From Streptomyces drozdowiczii (GTDB lineage Bacteria; Actinomycetota; Actinomycetes; Streptomycetales; Streptomycetaceae), in contig NZ_CP098740.1 of NCBI RefSeq assembly GCF_026167665.1, forward strand, positions 3,596,001 to 3,660,000: a DNA stretch of 64,000 nt, in the 5' to 3' direction. The translations under genes and the position numbers were made by a program. Each line of letters opens with the position of its first letter. Positions within the stretch are counted from its first letter, which is position 1. Below, in pieces: positions 37,088 through 45,396 of the stretch. A model generated the notes under the pieces. That model ran no database searches. It was not told the DNA's origin and saw only the letters and a program-made list of their open reading frames with translations.

Positions 37088-37732
37088 TCAGACGGCGGGG
37101 CCGGAGGCCGTACGGCCGTGCGGCGGACCCGGGTCGAGCGCCTTGTCGAAGGCCGCGACCCAGAAGAACTCCCCGGCCTCGTCGTACGCGTACAGCAGTC
37201 CGGAGCGTCCGGAGGTCAGCTCCGCGTCGACGGGCTCCAGCTGGCGCACCTGGACGGTGGCGGTGGTCCCATCGTCGGCGGTGACCTCGGCCTGGCCGAA
37301 GTCCGTGGAGACCGTGCCGGTACGGATCGTGCAGACGCGGCCCAGGAAGTCCTGGCGCGATGGCGGAGGCTGGTCGGGGAAGTAGCGCCGGAAGTGGTGG
37401 ACGAGCAGCCGCACCGCACCCCAGGCGAGCAGCAGCGCCCCGGCGAGCACCGCGCAGGCCAGCACGGCGCGCAGCGGTCCGGTGGCGCCCGAGCGGTGCA
37501 CCAGGACCGAACCGGTCAGGGCGGAGAACCAGCCGACGGCGATCATCAGGGACACCGAGACGGTGACCGGGACGCCTCCGACGCCCGCGAGATCGGCGTC
37601 CAGGTCGGCGTCGAAGGAGTGGTGGTCGGCCGCGCCGACCAGGACGAGCAGCCAGAAGGCGATGACGACGACCAGCGCGGCGGCGAAGAGTACGGCCGGG
37701 AAGGACAGCGTCGCGTCCAGGAATTCCCGCAT
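37088..37732 (-). CDS. YqiJ-like membrane protein with C-terminal OB-fold domain
   Basis: A 214-residue protein starting MREFLDATLSFPAVLFAAAL. Three or four membrane helices occupy residues about 10-130 (VLFAAALVVVIAFWLLVLVGA, VSLMIAVGWFSALTGSVL, AVLACAVLAGALLLAWGAVRLL). A soluble OB-fold of the YqiJ/NfeD type follows (FLGRVCTIRTGTVSTDFGQAEVTADDGTTATVQVR). In E. coli, YqiJ is encoded next to the flotillin YqiK, and here the order YqiJ-YqiK is retained, supporting a membrane complex. ATG 37732 has AGGGGG upstream. Operon head; its promoter carries the palindrome shared with the second SPFH module. Confidence 0.85.
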   Translation of the reverse strand: MREFLDATLSFPAVLFAAALVVVIAFWLLVLVGAADHHSFDADLDADLAGVGGVPVTVSVSLMIAVGWFSALTGSVLVHRSGATGPLRAVLACAVLAGALLLAWGAVRLLVHHFRRYFPDQPPPSRQDFLGRVCTIRTGTVSTDFGQAEVTADDGTTATVQVRQLEPVDAELTSGRSGLLYAYDEAGEFFWVAAFDKALDPGPPHGRTASGPAV

Positions 37733-38038
37733 CGGTATCGACCCCCTGCCGTTCCGTCGGCGGTGTCGCCGGCGTCCGCGCGGACCGGTCGGGACCCCGG
37801 TGCCGCGGCGTCGCCCTCGACGACACCGCGGCAGCCGGGTCTTCCCCCGATCCCCCGTGCACCCCCGTGTTTCCCCCGTTGGTCCCCCGGTCGGTGCTGA
37901 CCGGATCGTGTCATCCGGGCCCGCCCGATCGCATTGCCGGAATGCGGCAACGTTCGCCGCTCCCCGATGCCGGGCACCGGCACCGCCCCTCGTGCGTTGG
38001 GGCTGGTGGCGGTACGGAATGGAAACGGAGGCGGACGC
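37733..38038. other. 306-bp divergent intergenic region between YqiJ-like and PucR-like genes
   Basis: No gene is visible. It holds C-rich direct repeats (CCCCCGTG-like, 37853-37888) of unknown meaning, the shared palindromic promoter motif at 37910-37950, and GGAGG at 38027-38031 serving the PucR-like gene. Confidence 0.6.
37910..37950 (-). promoter_or_regulatory. Predicted promoter/operator of the first SPFH module (shared palindrome)
   Basis: On the minus strand TTGCCG-CATTC-CGGCAA (37934-37950) is followed, 17 bases after a -35-like GGCAAT, by GATGAC at 37910-37915 in the -10 position. The same arrangement without gaps precedes the NfeD-like gene (45970-46010). Transcription would run toward 37732 with a leader of about 170 bases. 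The palindrome is also 89 bp before the PucR-like start. Confidence 0.55.
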
Positions 38039-39124
38039 ATGGCGGAACCGGTGATTCCCGACAGTTTTCTGGAGGGGTACGCACGGATACTCGGCGAGGC
38101 GGCCGTCTCGGGCCGCCGGCTCACCCGCGAGGAGCTGGACTCCCGCCGCACCCTGGGCCGGGAGGCCGCCGAGGCCGGCCACCAGCTCCGCGCCCTGGTC
38201 CGCATGCATCTCGCCGAGACCCGCGCCGCCTGGCCCGCCCCCGCCCCCGGCGCGACTCCGGCCGCCGTGGCCGCCGCCGCGGACAGCGTGCTGGCCGCGA
38301 TGGAGCAGGCGGTCGACGCGTTCGCGGACGGCTTCGAGCGCGCCCAGCGCCTCACCGTGCGCCGCGAGGAGGCCGCCAGACGGGAGTTCATCGACGACCT
38401 GCTGTACGGGCGCAGCGATCTCGGCCGGCTCGCCGAGCGGGCCACCCGCTTCGGGCTGCGCCTCTCGCGCGCCCACGCCGTGGCGGTCGCGACCGGCCCG
38501 GAGGCGTACACCGAGACGGAGGCGGTGCCCCGGCAGGTGGAGTCGGCGATGCTGGCCCGGTTCGGCGGGCGCAAGATCCTGCTCACCACGAAGGACGGGC
38601 GCATGGTGTGCGTCGCGCCCGGCAGCCAGCCCGACGTCCTGCGCTACTTCGCGAAGCAGGCGCACGCGGCGACGGACGGCGGCCGGGTCGCCATCGGCCG
38701 CGCCCACCGGGGCCCCGGCGGCGTCGTCCAGTCGTACGACGAGGCCCTGGAAGCGCTGGACCTGGCGGACCGGATGGACCTGGACGACCCCGTGCTGTTC
38801 GCCGCCGACCTGCTGGTCTATCCGGTGCTGACCCGGGACCGGCAGGCCATGGCCGATCTCGTCCGCAGTGAGCTTGGCCCGCTCCAGAAGGCCAGGGGCG
38901 GCGCCGAACCGCTCCTCAGGACGCTGTCGGTGTACTTCGACGCGGGCTGTGTCGCCGCCGAGACCGCCCGCCGCCTCTCGCTGAGCGTCCGGGCCCTCAC
39001 GTACCGCCTGGAACGCATCCACCAGCTGACCGGCTCCGACCCGGCGGACCCCCAGCACCGCTACACGCTCCAGACCGCGGTGATCGGCGCCCGGCTCCTC
39101 GACTGGCCCGCCAAGGAGGTCTGA
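38039..39124 (+). CDS. PucR/CdaR-type transcriptional regulator
   Basis: A 361-residue regulator, ATG 38039 seven bases after GGAGG. The N-terminal two thirds is the variable sensor/GGDEF-like region of PucR proteins (FIDDLLYGRSDLGRLAERATRFGLRLS; VAIGRAHRGPGGVVQSYDEALEALDLA). The C-terminus is the PucR helix-turn-helix (LLRTLSVYFDAGCVAAETARRLSLSVRALTYRLERIHQLTG). It diverges from the SPFH module and a palindrome lies between the two starts, so it is a candidate regulator of that module, though this is inference only. Effector unknown. Confidence 0.88.
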   Translation: MAEPVIPDSFLEGYARILGEAAVSGRRLTREELDSRRTLGREAAEAGHQLRALVRMHLAETRAAWPAPAPGATPAAVAAAADSVLAAMEQAVDAFADGFERAQRLTVRREEAARREFIDDLLYGRSDLGRLAERATRFGLRLSRAHAVAVATGPEAYTETEAVPRQVESAMLARFGGRKILLTTKDGRMVCVAPGSQPDVLRYFAKQAHAATDGGRVAIGRAHRGPGGVVQSYDEALEALDLADRMDLDDPVLFAADLLVYPVLTRDRQAMADLVRSELGPLQKARGGAEPLLRTLSVYFDAGCVAAETARRLSLSVRALTYRLERIHQLTGSDPADPQHRYTLQTAVIGARLLDWPAKEV

Positions 39125-39216
39125 GCCCCTGCTTCCACATGCGGGACCGGCGTCCTCCGCCTAGCGTGATCAGCCGGGGGATTCCGGCGGTGTGCGCAGC
39201 GAGGGAGATCCGCCCC

Positions 39217-40713
39217 ATGGCCCGTGAAGCAGGTCCCCGAGCAGCAGGAACCCGCCGGGCGAACCCCCGCGAGGACCATCCGTCCCACCGCTGGTGGGTG
39301 CTCGGGGTGATCGGACTCGCCCAGCTGATGGTGGTGCTCGACGCGACGATCGTGAACATCGCGCTGCCCTCCGCCCAGCAGGACCTCGGCTTCAGCGACG
39401 GCAACCGGCAGTGGATCGTCACGGCGTACGCCCTGGCCTTCGGCTCGCTGCTGCTGCTCGGCGGGCGCATCGCCGACCTGGTGGGCCGCCGGGTGGTCTT
39501 CCTGACCGGCCTCGTCGGCTTCGCGGGCGCCTCCGCGATCGGCGGTGCCGCCCCGAGCTTCGAGGTCCTGGTGCTGGCCCGCGCCCTCCAGGGACTGTTC
39601 GGCGCGCTGCTCGCCCCGGCGGCGCTGTCCCTGCTCACCACGACGTTCACGGTGCCCAAGGAGCGGGCCAAGGCGTTCGGGATCTACGGCGCCATCGCGG
39701 GGGCGGGCGGTGCGGTGGGGCTGCTGCTCGGCGGGGTGCTCACCGAGTACCTGGACTGGCGCTGGTGCCTCTACGTCAACCTGGCCTTCGCGTTCCTGGC
39801 CTTCGTCGGCGGCTGGCGGCTGCTGACCGCCGGGGCGCCGGCGGACCGGCCCCGGCTCGACATCCCGGGGACGCTGCTGGTCTCGGCCGGTCTCTTCTGC
39901 ATCGTCTACGGGTTCTCGGAGGCCGAGTCGCATGCCTGGAGTTCGCCGCTGACCTGGGGGTTCCTGGTGGCGGGCGCGGTGCTGGTGGCGGCGTTCGCGT
40001 GGTGGCAGACCAGGGCCGCGCATCCGCTGCTGCCGCTGCGGGTGGTGCTGGACCGGGACCGGGCGGCGTCGTTCCTCGCGATGTTCATCTCCGGCGGCGG
40101 GATGTTCGGCGTCTTCCTCTTCCTCACGTACTACTTGCAGAAGGGCCTGGGCTATTCGCCGGTCTCCACGGGGCTCGCCTTCATCCCGATGGTCGCCTGC
40201 ATGATCGCCTCGTCGGTGACGACGACGAATGTGCTGCTGCTGCGGTTCGGCGCGAAACCGATCGTCCCGACCGGGATGGGCATCGCGGCCGCCGCGATGG
40301 TGTGGCTGACCGCCCTGGACCTGAACAGCAGTTACGCCGCCCATGTGCTGCCGCCGCTGCTCTGCCTGGGCATCGGCCTGGGCGCCGTCTTCGCCACGGT
40401 GATGAACCTGGCCACCGCGGGCGTCGGGCCGCGGGACGCCGGGGTGGCGTCGGCGATGGTGAACACCAGCCAGCAGGTGGGCGGCTCCATCGGCACGGCC
40501 CTGCTGAACACCCTCGCGACCACCGCCGCCACGAACTACCTGGTCGGCCGCAAACCGACCCCGCCCGTCCTCGCCCAGGCCCAGCTGGAGAGCTACGCCA
40601 CCGCGTACTGGTGGTCCGCGGGCTTCTTCGCCCTCGGCCTCGTCGTCACCGTGTTCCTGTACCGCCCGGGAGCCCCCCGCCCGCACCCCGTGGGAGAACC
40701 GGCCACGCCCTAG
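39217..40713 (+). CDS. DHA2-family MFS drug exporter (EmrB/QacA type)
   Basis: A 498-residue 14-helix exporter starting at ATG 39217 behind GAGGGAG. The DHA2 signature LDATIVNIALPSAQQDLGFS is in helix 1, GRIADLVGRRVVFLTG is motif A between helices 2 and 3, and GAGGAVGLLLGGVL is motif C. Helices run to VVTVFLYRPG near the C-terminus. Proton-driven export of hydrophobic drugs is expected, specific substrate unknown. Its stop shares CTAG (40710-40713) with the convergent F420-type reductase gene. Confidence 0.92.
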   Translation: MAREAGPRAAGTRRANPREDHPSHRWWVLGVIGLAQLMVVLDATIVNIALPSAQQDLGFSDGNRQWIVTAYALAFGSLLLLGGRIADLVGRRVVFLTGLVGFAGASAIGGAAPSFEVLVLARALQGLFGALLAPAALSLLTTTFTVPKERAKAFGIYGAIAGAGGAVGLLLGGVLTEYLDWRWCLYVNLAFAFLAFVGGWRLLTAGAPADRPRLDIPGTLLVSAGLFCIVYGFSEAESHAWSSPLTWGFLVAGAVLVAAFAWWQTRAAHPLLPLRVVLDRDRAASFLAMFISGGGMFGVFLFLTYYLQKGLGYSPVSTGLAFIPMVACMIASSVTTTNVLLLRFGAKPIVPTGMGIAAAAMVWLTALDLNSSYAAHVLPPLLCLGIGLGAVFATVMNLATAGVGPRDAGVASAMVNTSQQVGGSIGTALLNTLATTAATNYLVGRKPTPPVLAQAQLESYATAYWWSAGFFALGLVVTVFLYRPGAPRPHPVGEPATP

Positions 40714-41222
40714 CGCTTCGCGCCCTCCGTCAGCCGGACGAACGGGATCGACTCGCCCACCCGCCGGTAGTCCTCCGTACCGCCGTCCACCTCGAAGCCC
40801 AGGTACGCGCTGAGCCGGCGGGCGAGCCTGGGGTGGCGGGGCGCGTACCGGGCCATCAGCTCGCCGCCCTCCTCGGCGGTCAGCACCTGCGCGGTCACCG
40901 CGTGGAAGCGGCGGCCGACCTGCACCGTGGCGTGCGGGGTGCGCTCCAGGTTGCGGAACCAGTCCGCGCCGGGGCCGAAACCCGAGGCGACGGTCCAGCA
41001 GGCCCGGCCCTCGTGGGTGCCCGCCTCCACGACCTCGACGGCGGTCCGGCGGGGGAGGCCCGAGACGCGGCCGGTGTGGACGAGCAGCAGCAGTCGGCCC
41101 CCGAAGAGCGGCCCGAGCCCCATGCGGAACATATGGACGGGCAGCCGGAAGGCGGTGCGCCGCCAGCCGGTCGGCGGGGCCGGGCGCCGGGGAGCGGGCG
41201 AAGCCGCGGATTCGTGCGTCAC
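40710..41222 (-). CDS. Deazaflavin (F420)-dependent nitroreductase-family protein
   Basis: A 170-residue protein of the DUF385/Ddn family. Typical features are LLLLVHTGRVSGLPRRTAVEVVE (residues about 48-70), CWTVASGFGPGADWFRNLERTPHATVQVG and the C-terminal GESIPFVRL. Members reduce quinones, nitro compounds or other acceptors using F420H2 in actinobacteria. The start is GTG 41222 with no good ribosome site, so translation may be leaderless or weak. It is divergent from a MarR regulator, with a TGCAA-ACG-TTGCA palindrome just before the start, suggesting MarR control. Confidence 0.85.
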   Translation of the reverse strand: MTHESAASPAPRRPAPPTGWRRTAFRLPVHMFRMGLGPLFGGRLLLLVHTGRVSGLPRRTAVEVVEAGTHEGRACWTVASGFGPGADWFRNLERTPHATVQVGRRFHAVTAQVLTAEEGGELMARYAPRHPRLARRLSAYLGFEVDGGTEDYRRVGESIPFVRLTEGAKR

Positions 41223-41224
41223 TA

Positions 41225-41237
41225 TGCAAACGTTGCA
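41225..41237. promoter_or_regulatory. Candidate MarR operator
   Basis: TGCAA (41225-41229), ACG, TTGCA (41233-41237) forms a short palindrome 3 bp upstream of the reductase start and within the divergent MarR promoter region. Confidence 0.4.
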
Positions 41238-41353
41238 CAATCCAAAGGTCGGTGCCAGTGGTCGGCGTCGTCGGTCCGGTACCGGTTGGGCGGCGTTTGC
41301 GTATCGGATGGCCGCTGGTTCGAGTAAGCCGGCCGGGCGCGGTAAAAAGGGGC

Positions 41354-41899
41354 ATGGCCGCGCACGGACAGGCACCCGATGGACCCCCGACCGCCCCCGA
41401 CGGGGACGACGTCGACGCGGTGACGGGCGCGGTGCTGACCGCGTCGAGACTGCTGGTCGCGGTGTCCGCCCGGTCGCTCGCGGCGGTCGAGGACCGGGTG
41501 ACGCTGCCCCAGTTCCGGCTGCTCGTGGTGCTCTCCACACACGGGGAGGCCAAGCTCGTCACCCTCGCCGAGCGCCTCGGCGTGAACCCCTCGACCGCGA
41601 TGCGGATGCTCGACCGGCTGATCGCGGCGGGCCTCGCGGAGCGTCAGGTCAACCCGGCCAACCGCCGCGAGACGGTGCTACGGGTGACGCCCGAGGGCCA
41701 CCGCCTGGTCGAGGAGGTCACGGCGGGCCGCCGCCGGGAGGTCGCCTCGATCGTGGAGCGCATCGCCCCCGCGCAGCGCGCCGCGCTGATCGACGCGCTG
41801 CGCGCGTTCACCGACGCGGGCGGCGAGGCGGCGGCCCCCGCCGAGGGGACCGACGCCTACCCGCTGGGCTGGGCGCCGGACCTGCCGGCGGGGGCTTAG
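41354..41899 (+). CDS. MarR-family transcriptional regulator
   Basis: A 181-residue regulator, start ATG 41354 just after AAGGGG. The winged helix core is TLPQFRLLVVLSTHGEAKLVTLAERLGVNPSTAMRMLDRLIAAGL, then the wing VNPANRRETVLRVTPEGHRLVEEV. Terminal helices form the dimer interface. It diverges from the F420-type reductase gene and probably represses it and itself. The ligand is unknown. The longer upstream frame has no conserved residues. Confidence 0.9.
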   Translation: MAAHGQAPDGPPTAPDGDDVDAVTGAVLTASRLLVAVSARSLAAVEDRVTLPQFRLLVVLSTHGEAKLVTLAERLGVNPSTAMRMLDRLIAAGLAERQVNPANRRETVLRVTPEGHRLVEEVTAGRRREVASIVERIAPAQRAALIDALRAFTDAGGEAAAPAEGTDAYPLGWAPDLPAGA

Positions 41900-41921
41900 G
41901 GCCTGTCCGCCGGACAGGCCC
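41899..41921. terminator. Hairpin between convergent MarR and antiporter genes
   Basis: GGGCCTGTCC (41899-41908), loop GCC, GGACAGGCCC (41912-41921): a 10-bp perfect stem starting at the MarR stop codon. Confidence 0.75.
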
Positions 41922-41965
41922 CAGGGCTGACGCCCGCACCCTGACGCCCGCACCCGGACGCGCGG

Positions 41966-43204
41966 TCACTCGGTGGACGCCGAGACCTCTTCCCGGGCTG
42001 CGGGCACCGCTTCACCGCTCGCGACCGGCGCGGGTGCGCCCCCGTCCTTGCCGCGCCACTTCTGGACGCGCTCGACCACCGGCTGGGTCCAGCGCGCGGT
42101 GAGCGGGCCGACGATGACCAGGATCAGGACGTACGCGGTGGCGATGGGGCCGATGCGGGGCTCCGTGGCCACGGCCAGCCCCGCGATGACGATGGAGAAC
42201 TCGCCGCGCGCGACGAGCGTGCCGCCCGCCCGCCAGCGCCCGCGCGGTCCGATGCCGGCGCGCCGGGCGGCGTACCAGCCGGTCCCGATCTTCGTGAAGA
42301 CGGTGACGATCGCGAGCAGCGCGGCAGGCAGGAGCACCGGCGGGATCTCGGCCGGGTTGGTGGAGAGTCCGAAGAACACGAAGAAGACGGCGGCGAACAG
42401 GTCCCGCAGCGGGGTCAGCAGCTTGCGCGCACCCTCCGCGACCTCACCCGAGAGCGCGATGCCGACGAGGAACGCGCCGACGGCGGCCGACACCTGGAGC
42501 TGCTGGGCCACCCCGGCGACCAGGACGGTCAGCCCGAGCACGACGAGCAGCAGCATCTCCGGATTGTCGGAGGACACCGCGCGGCTGATCAGCCGGCCGT
42601 GCCGCAGCGCGAGATAGAGCACGAACCCGACCGTGCCGAGCGCGATGAGCAGCGCGATGCTGCCGCCGGCGAGCCCGACGCCCGCGAGCATCGCGGTGAG
42701 CAGGGGCAGATAGACCGCCATCGACAGGTCCTCGATGACCAGCACCCCGAGGATGACGGGTGTCTCCCGGTTGCCGAGGCGTCCCAGGTCCGTGAGGACC
42801 TTCGCGATCACGCCGGACGAGGAGATCCAGGTGACACCGGCGAGCGCGACGGCCCCGACCGGGCCCCAGCCGAGCATCAGCGCGGCGATCGCGCCCGGGG
42901 TCGCGTTGAGCACGAAGTCCACGGCCCCGGACGGGTACTGCGTCTTCAGGCTGGTCACCAGCTCGGACGCGCTGTATTCGAGACCGAGCAGGAGCAGCAG
43001 CAGGATGACGCCGATCTCGGCGCCGACGGCGGTGAACTCCTCGCTGGCCCCGAGCGGCAGCAGCCCGCCCTCGCCGAAGGCCAGCCCGGCCAGCAGATAG
43101 AGGGGGATCGGCGAGAGCCCTATCCGGCCGGCGAACCGCCCGATGATGCCGAGTCCCAGGATGACGGAGCCGAGCTCCATGAGCAGTGCGGTCGTGTCGT
43201 GCAC
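41966..43204 (-). CDS. CPA2-type cation/proton antiporter (KhtU-like)
   Basis: A 412-residue membrane protein starting at GTG 43204 with GGAGGG upstream. About twelve helices form a Na+/H+ exchanger core of the KefB/KhtU class (MELGSVILGLGIIGRFAGRIGLSPIPLYLLAGLAFG; VIEDLSMAVYLPLL; VSAAVGAFLVGIALSGEVAEGARK; GRWRAGGTLVARGEFSIVIAGLA). The start lies 2 bp after the stop of the TrkA-C protein, reproducing the khtT-khtU pair of Bacillus, in which KhtU expels K+ in exchange for protons. It ends in an Ala/Glu-rich cytosolic tail. Cation choice is inferred. Confidence 0.88.
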   Translation of the reverse strand: MHDTTALLMELGSVILGLGIIGRFAGRIGLSPIPLYLLAGLAFGEGGLLPLGASEEFTAVGAEIGVILLLLLLGLEYSASELVTSLKTQYPSGAVDFVLNATPGAIAALMLGWGPVGAVALAGVTWISSSGVIAKVLTDLGRLGNRETPVILGVLVIEDLSMAVYLPLLTAMLAGVGLAGGSIALLIALGTVGFVLYLALRHGRLISRAVSSDNPEMLLLVVLGLTVLVAGVAQQLQVSAAVGAFLVGIALSGEVAEGARKLLTPLRDLFAAVFFVFFGLSTNPAEIPPVLLPAALLAIVTVFTKIGTGWYAARRAGIGPRGRWRAGGTLVARGEFSIVIAGLAVATEPRIGPIATAYVLILVIVGPLTARWTQPVVERVQKWRGKDGGAPAPVASGEAVPAAREEVSASTE

Positions 43205-43206
43205 GG

Positions 43207-43677
43207 TCAGCCCTCCGCGATGATCTCGGAGAGCGTGTCGACGCCCTCGCGTGTTCCGACGGCGATGAGCGTGTCGCCGATGGCCAGCCGGAAGTCCGGC
43301 CCGGGGGACGGGTGCGCGCTGTGGGTGCGCAGCACCGCCACGATCGAGGCGCCGGTCCGGGTCCGCGCCTTGGTGTCGCCGAGCAGCCGGCCGCCGTACG
43401 GCGAGCGGGTGCCGAGCGGGATGTGCTCGGTGACCAGGTCGATGCCCTCGGTCCGTACGGCGTCGATGGGCGCCGCGTCGATGAGGTGCGCGAGACCGGT
43501 CGCCTCCTGTGGGGTCAGGGGTACGGAGAGCCGGCACGAATCAGGGTCGTCCTGGTCGTAGAAGCCGATGAACCGCCGCCCGTCGTGGTGGACCACGACG
43601 GAGATGTGCTGCCCCGACTCGGTGGTGTAGTCGTACTGGACGCCGACTCCGGGCAGCGTGGTGCGGTGGGTTCCCAT
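43207..43677 (-). CDS. KhtT-like antiporter regulatory subunit (TrkA-C/RCK-C domain)
   Basis: A 156-residue protein, ATG 43677 behind GGAGG (MGTHRTTLPGVGVQYDYTT). The N-terminal half is the KhtT beta-rich domain (GQHISVVVHHDGRRFIGFYDQDDPD). The C-terminal half is an RCK-C/TrkA-C domain (RTGASIVAVLRTHSAHPSPGPDFRLAIGDTLIAVGTREGVDTL), which in KhtT binds nucleotide such as cyclic di-AMP and gates KhtU. Transcribed just ahead of the antiporter gene, which starts two bases after this stop. Confidence 0.88.
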   Translation of the reverse strand: MGTHRTTLPGVGVQYDYTTESGQHISVVVHHDGRRFIGFYDQDDPDSCRLSVPLTPQEATGLAHLIDAAPIDAVRTEGIDLVTEHIPLGTRSPYGGRLLGDTKARTRTGASIVAVLRTHSAHPSPGPDFRLAIGDTLIAVGTREGVDTLSEIIAEG

Positions 43678-43819
43678 GGCTTCCTCCCGAGGAGCGCGGT
43701 ACGCGCGAGGCACTTGGCGATCTCTTTAGACCCGCATTACCTTATCCGGAGGTATGCGCCACCCCCGAGGGACGTTTTCCGGCCACCGGCCCGGTGCAGT
43801 CCGGGGCCCGGCACACGAA

Positions 43820-43849
43820 TGCCCGGCCGGTTGCGCAACCGGCCGGGCA
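43820..43849. terminator. Perfect palindromic terminator after the flotillin gene
   Basis: TGCCCGGCCGGTTGC pairs with GCAACCGGCCGGGCA, a 30-bp perfect palindrome 24 bp downstream of the flotillin stop and upstream of khtT. It separates the two operons. Confidence 0.85.
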
Positions 43850-43872
43850 CGCGGGTCCGTTCGTACGGGGGA

Positions 43873-45327
43873 TCAGTCGCCGATCTCGATCTTCCCGTTC
43901 TTCTCGGCCGAGGCCGTCGAAGCCGCCGGGACCGCCGGCTCGGCGGCGGCCGGCTTCGGCACCGCGCCCTTGAGGTTCTGGAGCAGCGCGGCGAGGTCGA
44001 CCCCGGTGGTGGAGGAGAGCAGCTCCATGCCCTGGGCGACGTTGTCCGTGACCGTACGGGACAGCTGACTGGCGCCGTCCGTGGAGATGACGGTCATCTT
44101 GTCGATCGCGCTCATCGGCTCGGCGGCCTTGGCGACGACCTGGGGCAGCACCTCGACGAGCATCTGGAGCACGGCCGCGTCACCGTACTGCGCGAAGGCG
44201 TCGGCCTTCTTCTGCATGGCCTCGGCCTCCGCCGAACCGCGCGCCGCGATGGCGGCGGCCTCCGCCTCGCCCTCGATGCGCACCGCCTCGGCGAGCGCGG
44301 AGCGGTGCAGCTTCTCGCCCTGACCGGTCAGCCGGGCGCGCTCGGCGGCCGCCTCGGCCTCCTTGACCTGGGCGATGCGGCGGGCCTCCGCCTCCTGCTC
44401 CGCCTGGTAGCGGGCGGCGTCGGCGGGCTTGCGGACCTTGGTGTCCAGCTCGCGGTCGGTCAGCGCGGCCTGGCGCTCGGCGACCTTCTCCTGCTCGGTG
44501 AGCACTTCCTGCTGGCGGGCGGCCTCGGCGAGCGGACCGGCGGCGTTGGCCTTGGCGGCGGCCGCCTCGGTCTCGGCCTTGATCTCGGCCTGCTTCAGGT
44601 AGAAGGTCCGCTCGGCGATCGCGATCTCCTCGGCGGCCTTCAGCCGGGCCTGCTCCGAGGCGCGGCGGGCGATGGCCTCCGCGATGTCGGCCTCCTGCTT
44701 GGCGCGGGCGGCCTCGGGGCGGCCCAGGTCCTCCAGGTAGGAGCCCTCGGTGGTGATGTCCTGGATCTGGAAGGCGTCCAGGATCAGGCCCTGGCCGGAC
44801 AGGCTCGCCTCGGCCTCCTCCGCCACCTGCCCGGCGAACGCGGCGCGGTCGCGGATGATGTCCTCCACGGACATCCGCCCGACGATGGCGCGCAGCGCGC
44901 CGGACAGCACCTCCTGGGTGAAGCCGACGATTCCGTCCTGCTGGCGCAGGAAGCGCTGGGCGGCGGCCCGGATGGCGTCCTCGCTGCCGCCGACCTTGAC
45001 GATCGCGACGCCTTCGAGGTGGGCCTTGACCCCGCGCAGGGTGACGGCGCCGCGCACGGCGACCGGGATGTGCCGGCTGGACAGGTCCAGGGTGAACTTC
45101 TGCTGGACGAACGGCACGACGAAGACGCCGCCGCCGACGACGACCTTCTGGCCGCTGTTGTCGATGCTGGTCCGGCCGGTCACCGGGTCGACGGACTTCT
45201 TGCCCCGGCGGCCGGTGATGATGAACGCCTGGCTCGGGCCGGCCACCTTGTAACGGGTGATCACGGCGAGGGCGAGCAGGAAGAGGAGTACGACGACTCC
45301 GACGATCGCGATCATTACGGGACTCAT
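43873..45327 (-). CDS. Flotillin-family SPFH protein
   Basis: A 484-residue protein shorter than the YqiK-like paralogue at 34872. An N-terminal membrane helix (MIAIVGVVVLLFLLALAVITRY, about 5-26) is followed by the PHB/SPFH domain (GPSQAFIITGRRGKKS through GLILDAFQIQDITTEG, about 30-205). An Ala/Glu-rich flotillin coiled coil (about 215-390) and an Ala/Pro tail complete it. Flotillins assemble membrane microdomains and recruit partner proteins. The start follows AGGGGG. It is downstream of the NfeD-like gene (69 bp), the usual bacterial flotillin arrangement. Confidence 0.92.
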   Translation of the reverse strand: MSPVMIAIVGVVVLLFLLALAVITRYKVAGPSQAFIITGRRGKKSVDPVTGRTSIDNSGQKVVVGGGVFVVPFVQQKFTLDLSSRHIPVAVRGAVTLRGVKAHLEGVAIVKVGGSEDAIRAAAQRFLRQQDGIVGFTQEVLSGALRAIVGRMSVEDIIRDRAAFAGQVAEEAEASLSGQGLILDAFQIQDITTEGSYLEDLGRPEAARAKQEADIAEAIARRASEQARLKAAEEIAIAERTFYLKQAEIKAETEAAAAKANAAGPLAEAARQQEVLTEQEKVAERQAALTDRELDTKVRKPADAARYQAEQEAEARRIAQVKEAEAAAERARLTGQGEKLHRSALAEAVRIEGEAEAAAIAARGSAEAEAMQKKADAFAQYGDAAVLQMLVEVLPQVVAKAAEPMSAIDKMTVISTDGASQLSRTVTDNVAQGMELLSSTTGVDLAALLQNLKGAVPKPAAAEPAVPAASTASAEKNGKIEIGD

Positions 45328-45396
45328 GCGGTTTCCCCCTCTGCCTCCTGACGGGGGCAGTCGTGAGACGAGCGGTGGTGGTGCCGGGCGTACCGG

